Origin: JAXMAR01 sp046350295 | GTDB taxonomy: Bacteria > Planctomycetota > Planctomycetia > Gemmatales > Gemmataceae | DNA: 37,550 nucleotides | Reading direction: 5' to 3' | Assembly: GCA_046350295.1 (NCBI GenBank) | Contig: JAXMAR010000059.1 | Span: forward strand, 1-37,550 | Shown here: positions 34,783 to 37,550 of the stretch, in pieces | Layout of the letters: every line of letters starts with the position of its first letter | Numbering within the stretch: the stretch's first letter is position 1 | The notes under the pieces: model-generated | Told to the model about the DNA's origin: nothing | Seen by the model: the letters and a program-made list of their open reading frames with translations, nothing else | Database searches by the model: none | Made by a program: the position numbers and the translations under genes

Positions 34783-35640
34783 TCACGCCCTCCTCCTTTG
34801 TCCCCTTCGTCGCCGAACGCCCCGGTAGACCTCGAGCGGCGTTCGATAGGCCAACGCTCGATGCGGCCGCTCCTCGCAGTAGAACTTCAGGTACGCCGCC
34901 AAGCCAGCATGGCACTCGGCTGAGCGTTCGCGTAGTCCTTCAGGTAGACCTCCTCGTACTTCACCGATCGCCACAGCCGCTCCACGAACACGTTGTCCAA
35001 CGCCCGCCCGCGTCCATCCATGCTGATCGCCACCCCGGCCGCCTCCAGCCGCCCCGTGAACTCTCGGCTCGTGTACTGCACCCCTTGGTCGGTGTTGAAG
35101 ATCGCCGGCCGACCCCGAGCGAGCCGCCTCGTCCAGCGCCTCCAGGCAGAAGTCCGTGTCCAAGCTATTCGACAGTCGCCACGCCAAGACACAGCGGTTG
35201 TACCAGTCGAGAATCGCCGTCAGATACAAGTACCCCGAACGCAATGGCACATAGGTGATGTCGAAGCGCTCCAAACGTGATCCGGCCGCAGATTTCCGTG
35301 GTTCCGCAGCAGGTACGGATACTTCAGGATATAGGACTGTCACTGTCGTTCGCGGCCGGGGATAGATCGCCTCCAGACCCATCAACTGCATCAGCCGCTG
35401 CACACGCTTGCGATTGACCGCCTTCACGCTGCAGCCACGCTGTCATTCGCCGGCTGCCATAGAACGGCGAGGATACTGCTCGTCGATCCGACGCATCAAC
35501 GCCAGGTTCGCCGCCGTCTCCGCCGCCGCTTCGTAGTACAAGGTCGAGCGATTGAGCCCCAGCAACTCACACTGCCGCCGCACGCTCAGCCACGCATGCT
35601 TCGGCTCGATCAACCTTAATGCCGGGCCTCAGCCGAAACA
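34783..35640 (-). pseudogene. IS3 OrfB-like transposase, frameshifted
   Basis: The frame starts near IEPKHAWLSVRRQCELLGLN, with YYEAAAETAANLALMRRIDE, then a one-base break near FYGSRRMTAW, then VNRKRVQRLMQLMGLEAIYP. The rve-type integrase core follows: ERFDITYVPLRSGYLYLTAI (first Asp), NTDQGVQYTS (second Asp), ERLWRSVKYEEVYL (Glu). At least three frame changes are needed, including near 35130 and 34930. The ending is HRALAYRTPLEVYRG. The upper boundary with OrfA is approximate. The DDE residues are visible but spread over different frames; inactivity in the cell is likely unless these are sequence errors. Confidence 0.75.
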
Positions 35641-35912
35641 CGCAGCTTTTTTTGATCCACTCTGGAAGCTCCATCTTCAGCCGACCGATCTGCTCATAGA
35701 GTTCGGCCACCTCGCTGTCGTCACGCCGCTGACCTCTCCCGGCTTGGCGAACAACTCCTCGGCGCCATCCACAAGCCGGGCGCTTCCACTTGGCGATCTG
35801 CGCCGGATGCACGCCGAACTGCCCCCAGCTTGGCCATCGTGTGCACCTCCTTCACTGCCGCCAACGCCACCTTCGCAATGAACTCCGCCTTGTGCTTCCG
35901 CTTCCGAGGCAT
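35640..35912 (-). pseudogene. IS3 OrfA-like DNA-binding protein, frameshifted
   Basis: ATG 35912 (after AGGACAGGG) gives MPRKRKHKAEFIAKVALAAV, the usual IS3 OrfA start. The helix-turn-helix region follows in another frame (HPAQIAKWKR) and the leucine-zipper-like end in a third (DDSEVAELYEQIGRLKMEL). Breaks lie near 35820, 35790 and 35740. The lower limit is approximate, because the OrfA-OrfB junction (a programmed -1 shift in active IS3 elements) cannot be resolved. Confidence 0.7.
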
Positions 35913-36005
35913 CCCTGTCCTCCTGGCCCACGGCCTTCCCAGGCTGGCTCTCCACCAGCCCTTTTTCTATCCATTCCCGTGGTCCGGTTTTTGGGGTCCA
36001 CTTCA

Positions 36006-36093
36006 AGGTGAGTTCGTGAGCGTGGCCGGGGAGGTCGAAGCTTTTGAGCTTCTTGAACTTGGTGAAGAGAGATTGCTCGACCTTGGCTTCCAT
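36006..36093 (-). pseudogene. REP-associated tyrosine transposase (RAYT), 5' part
   Basis: ATG 36093, with AGAGGG upstream, encodes MEAKVEQSLFTKFKKLKSFD then LPGHAHELT, a typical RAYT N-terminus, and then runs into the IS at 36005. It begins 11 bp after the stop of the nuclease-like gene, so the two were probably co-transcribed. It belongs with 34065-34564. Confidence 0.8.
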
Positions 36094-36104
36094 GGCGAAT
36101 CCCT

Positions 36105-37130
36105 CTAAAGTTCCTGAGCTTGCACCTGAGACCACGTCTTGCCACGCAACTTCGCAGCGAGATCCTGGGCGTCGGTCGGGTCAAGTTCGCCTACGTCGAA
36201 ATACTGCTTGCTTCCAAACATCCCGCGCGGCGTGTCTTTGCGGAAATCCGTGTCGTAAAGCGGACCAAGGAGAAAGACACGTAAAGGATACTCTCTTGAC
36301 CTCAGCTGTCGCAAGCGCTGGACTTTTGCACGCGCCCGCTTGATGATCTCCGTTTCAGGCGTCGCAACATTGCTCCATTTGAGCGACGCATTCTGGTCGT
36401 CCTCCACGTCCACGACGGCTTCGATGAGCGCGACCTTCCCGACTCGCTTTTTTTGGTACATTCCAAAAAACTTGCATCGGGCGTGGTTGTACGCGCCTCC
36501 GGTGTCGGGGCACATGTAGACGTTTTCTTCAAGGATATCTACCGGAAGACCAGCGCAATTCACCACGTCGATTTGATCCTGCCACGATGGTAACAGGTCT
36601 TGCTCGTCGAGATAGACTCTGAAATCCCTCAGGGCGTCCTGAAGGTTCTTTGGCTGTCCAGAAATGGTCACCGCGTCCAAGAATTCATCGAACGAAACCG
36701 TTTTGAAGGCGATGGAGTTCTTGTACTTGTCGGCACAAAGACCTCGGATCTTTTTGAATCGATCACCTTCGTCCACCTCAAACGCGGAAAGCGCGATGAG
36801 TACCTTGAAGCCAGTGGTTTCTTGATTCAGGGCCTCAAGATGCCTCTCCAGCTGAGAGTCGTAGAACCAGTCGAGATTCTTCGTCTCGATGTAGATGGTG
36901 AAGGCTACTTGGGAGATGAGGCCATCAGGAACACTGGCGGACTTCTTCTCTTGCTGTTGAAACTTGACACCGATCTTTTCCCCGAGTTCCTCCCCAACCA
37001 GCTTTGAGAGAGCCTCGGCAAGGAAGTTTGGATTCTCCTCGTAGAGCATTTTCAGGACCAGAAGACAATAGTTGGTTGTCCGATTCTCGCGCTGTGAGTA
37101 ACCGGAGAACAGGCTGATGGGGCGGCTCAT
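36105..37130 (-). CDS. Stand-alone PD-(D/E)XK nuclease-like protein
   Basis: ATG 37130 is preceded by AGGAGT at a good distance; the open frame extends 75 bp further but without a ribosome site. The 341-residue protein starts MSRPISLFSGYSQRENRTTN. A PD-(D/E)XK core is visible: Glu15 in the first helix, Asp69 in ASVPDGLISQ, Glu82-Thr-Lys84 in FTIYIETKNLDWFY, and Gln93 in DSQLERHLEAL. The remaining ~240 residues (KKIRGLCADKYKNSIAFKTV; NVYMCPDTGGAYNHARCKFF) are not recognisable. GC content looks lower than in neighbouring genes, suggesting transfer. It lies directly upstream of the RAYT and both are bracketed by REP modules. A defence or mobile-element cargo role is plausible but not shown. Confidence 0.75.
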   Translation of the reverse strand: MSRPISLFSGYSQRENRTTNYCLLVLKMLYEENPNFLAEALSKLVGEELGEKIGVKFQQQEKKSASVPDGLISQVAFTIYIETKNLDWFYDSQLERHLEALNQETTGFKVLIALSAFEVDEGDRFKKIRGLCADKYKNSIAFKTVSFDEFLDAVTISGQPKNLQDALRDFRVYLDEQDLLPSWQDQIDVVNCAGLPVDILEENVYMCPDTGGAYNHARCKFFGMYQKKRVGKVALIEAVVDVEDDQNASLKWSNVATPETEIIKRARAKVQRLRQLRSREYPLRVFLLGPLYDTDFRKDTPRGMFGSKQYFDVGELDPTDAQDLAAKLRGKTWSQVQAQEL

Positions 37131-37260
37131 CGGTACTCCTTCGGATTCGGCCAAATCCTCGAGTCTGGTGTCGCTGCTTGAGAACGAATGGCAAGGAGTC
37201 CGCAAGTGCGCGCCGCCTCAAGCGACACACCTCGGGTCGTTTTCCGTGGGACGGCGCGAA

Positions 37261-37321
37261 GCATGCTTTTGCGGTGTCGCCGACACTTCAACGCCATCGC
37301 GAGGGACCCGCAAAAGCATGC
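37261..37321. repeat. REP-like palindromic module, locus 2 (inverted copy)
   Basis: GCATGCTTTTGCGG (37261-37274) and CCGCAAAAGCATGC (37308-37321) delimit a 61-bp module that is the reverse complement of 33942-34002 with only a few mismatches in the centre. It lies 34 bp after the transaldolase stop and 131 bp upstream of the nuclease-like gene. Confidence 0.8.
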
Positions 37322-37354
37322 CACCCGGCCGGTGAGGCGCTTCCCTGCTAGCGG

Positions 37355-37550
37355 CTATCCCGCCTTCTGCTGCACGCGCGACAGCGCGTACTGCTCCAGC
37401 TTGCGCGCGTCGGCGTAGAACTTGCGGATGCCGTCGCTCAGTTTGTCGACGGCCATCGGGTCCTCGTTGTGCAGCCAGCGGAAGCCCTTCTCGTCAAGGC
37501 TGATCTTGCGGGCATCGCTGGCCTTGGCTTTCTCGGGCGTCAGACGCACG
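37355..37550 (-). CDS. tal: Transaldolase, C-terminal part (runs off window)
   Basis: The last 64 residues are present, ending in TAG at 37355. RLTPEKAKASDARKISLDEK followed by GFRWLHNEDPMAVDKLSDGI and RKFYADARKLEQ is the C-terminal signature of TalB-type transaldolases (SFRWxxNED, dimer-interface end). The enzyme acts in the cytoplasm in the non-oxidative pentose phosphate pathway. The N-terminus and catalytic lysine lie outside the window. A REP module follows just downstream. Confidence 0.85.
   Translation of the reverse strand, partial: VRLTPEKAKASDARKISLDEKGFRWLHNEDPMAVDKLSDGIRKFYADARKLEQYALSRVQQKAG

Larger units (their letters stand above)
34565..36005 (-). mobile_element. IS3-family insertion sequence (1.44 kb) inside the RAYT gene
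   Basis: Both ends carry a 14-bp perfect inverted repeat, TGAAGTGGACCCCA, with the 5'-TG...CA-3' termini usual for IS3. A second block, GACCACG, matches 7 bp further in. A 3-bp direct repeat (AGG on the plus strand, at 34562-34564 and 36006-36008) flanks it; a 5-bp AAGGT reading with ends 1 bp inward is equally consistent. Inside are an OrfA-like and an OrfB-like frame on the minus strand, both frameshifted, and a 75-bp palindrome near the 34.7-kb end. The element splits a RAYT gene. Confidence 0.85.

Noticed and set aside
34570..36000. IS boundaries at the inner TGGACCCCA repeats
   Set aside because: Those ends give no direct target repeat and do not restore the RAYT frame; extending to TGAAG/CTTCA gives both.

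Overview
This GC-rich window most likely comes from a planctomycete, probably of the Gemmata lineage (Gemmataceae). The evidence is by eye: several planctomycete-typical families (DUF1501, DUF1552, DUF1592/1588/1585 and DUF1549/1553 proteins with cytochrome-c-like CxxCH motifs), a giant PQQ-propeller protein, a formaldehyde-activating-enzyme homologue, lipid A genes (OmpH-LpxC), and many hairpin-rich intergenic repeats. No rRNA, tRNA or CRISPR array was seen.

Layout. 1-6.7 kb (minus strand): the N-terminal part of an FtsX-like permease, an anchored partner protein, a very large PQQ-propeller/methyltransferase-like/malectin-like protein read only through many frameshifts, and a broken unknown gene. 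6.7-10.3 kb (plus): pxpA and pxpC (5-oxoproline metabolism), a D-2-hydroxyacid dehydrogenase and an exported alpha/beta hydrolase. 10.4-11.7 kb: a lone AAA/ORC-like ATPase bounded by AT-rich direct repeats. 11.7-14 kb: pepT and truB, convergent, separated by a purine-rich repeat. 14.1-23.6 kb: planctomycete-specific exported proteins (DUF1501; then DUF1592-DUF1552-DUF1549/1553-DUF1501 as a probable operon), with a Fae homologue on the opposite strand between the two DUF1501 genes. 23.7-28.5 kb: an exported esterase, a small broken gene, a class III aminotransferase and methylmalonate-semialdehyde dehydrogenase (possible beta-alanine route to acetyl-CoA), the last two separated by a tandem ~220-bp hairpin repeat that supplies the C-terminal tail of one and the start codon of the other. 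28.7-31.4 kb: OmpH/Skp, LpxC and a GnnA-like oxidoreductase (envelope/lipid A). 31.6-33.9 kb: an SGNH hydrolase and a PIG-L deacetylase, convergent.

The most unusual part is 33.9-37.3 kb. Two inverted copies of a 61-bp REP-like palindromic module bracket a stand-alone PD-(D/E)XK nuclease-like gene and a REP-associated tyrosine transposase (RAYT). The RAYT is split by a 1.44-kb IS3-family element; removing the IS and one copy of a 3-bp target duplication restores an exact 194-codon reading frame. The window ends in the 3' part of a transaldolase gene.

Quality caveat: single-base frameshifts cluster in a few blocks (about 3.3-6.1, 17.6-19.1, 20.8-21.0, 24.8-25.0 and 34.9-35.9 kb), while the remaining genes are clean. 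Those I resolved look like one-base losses, usually in short G/C runs. Genes marked pseudogene in these blocks may be intact in the living organism.
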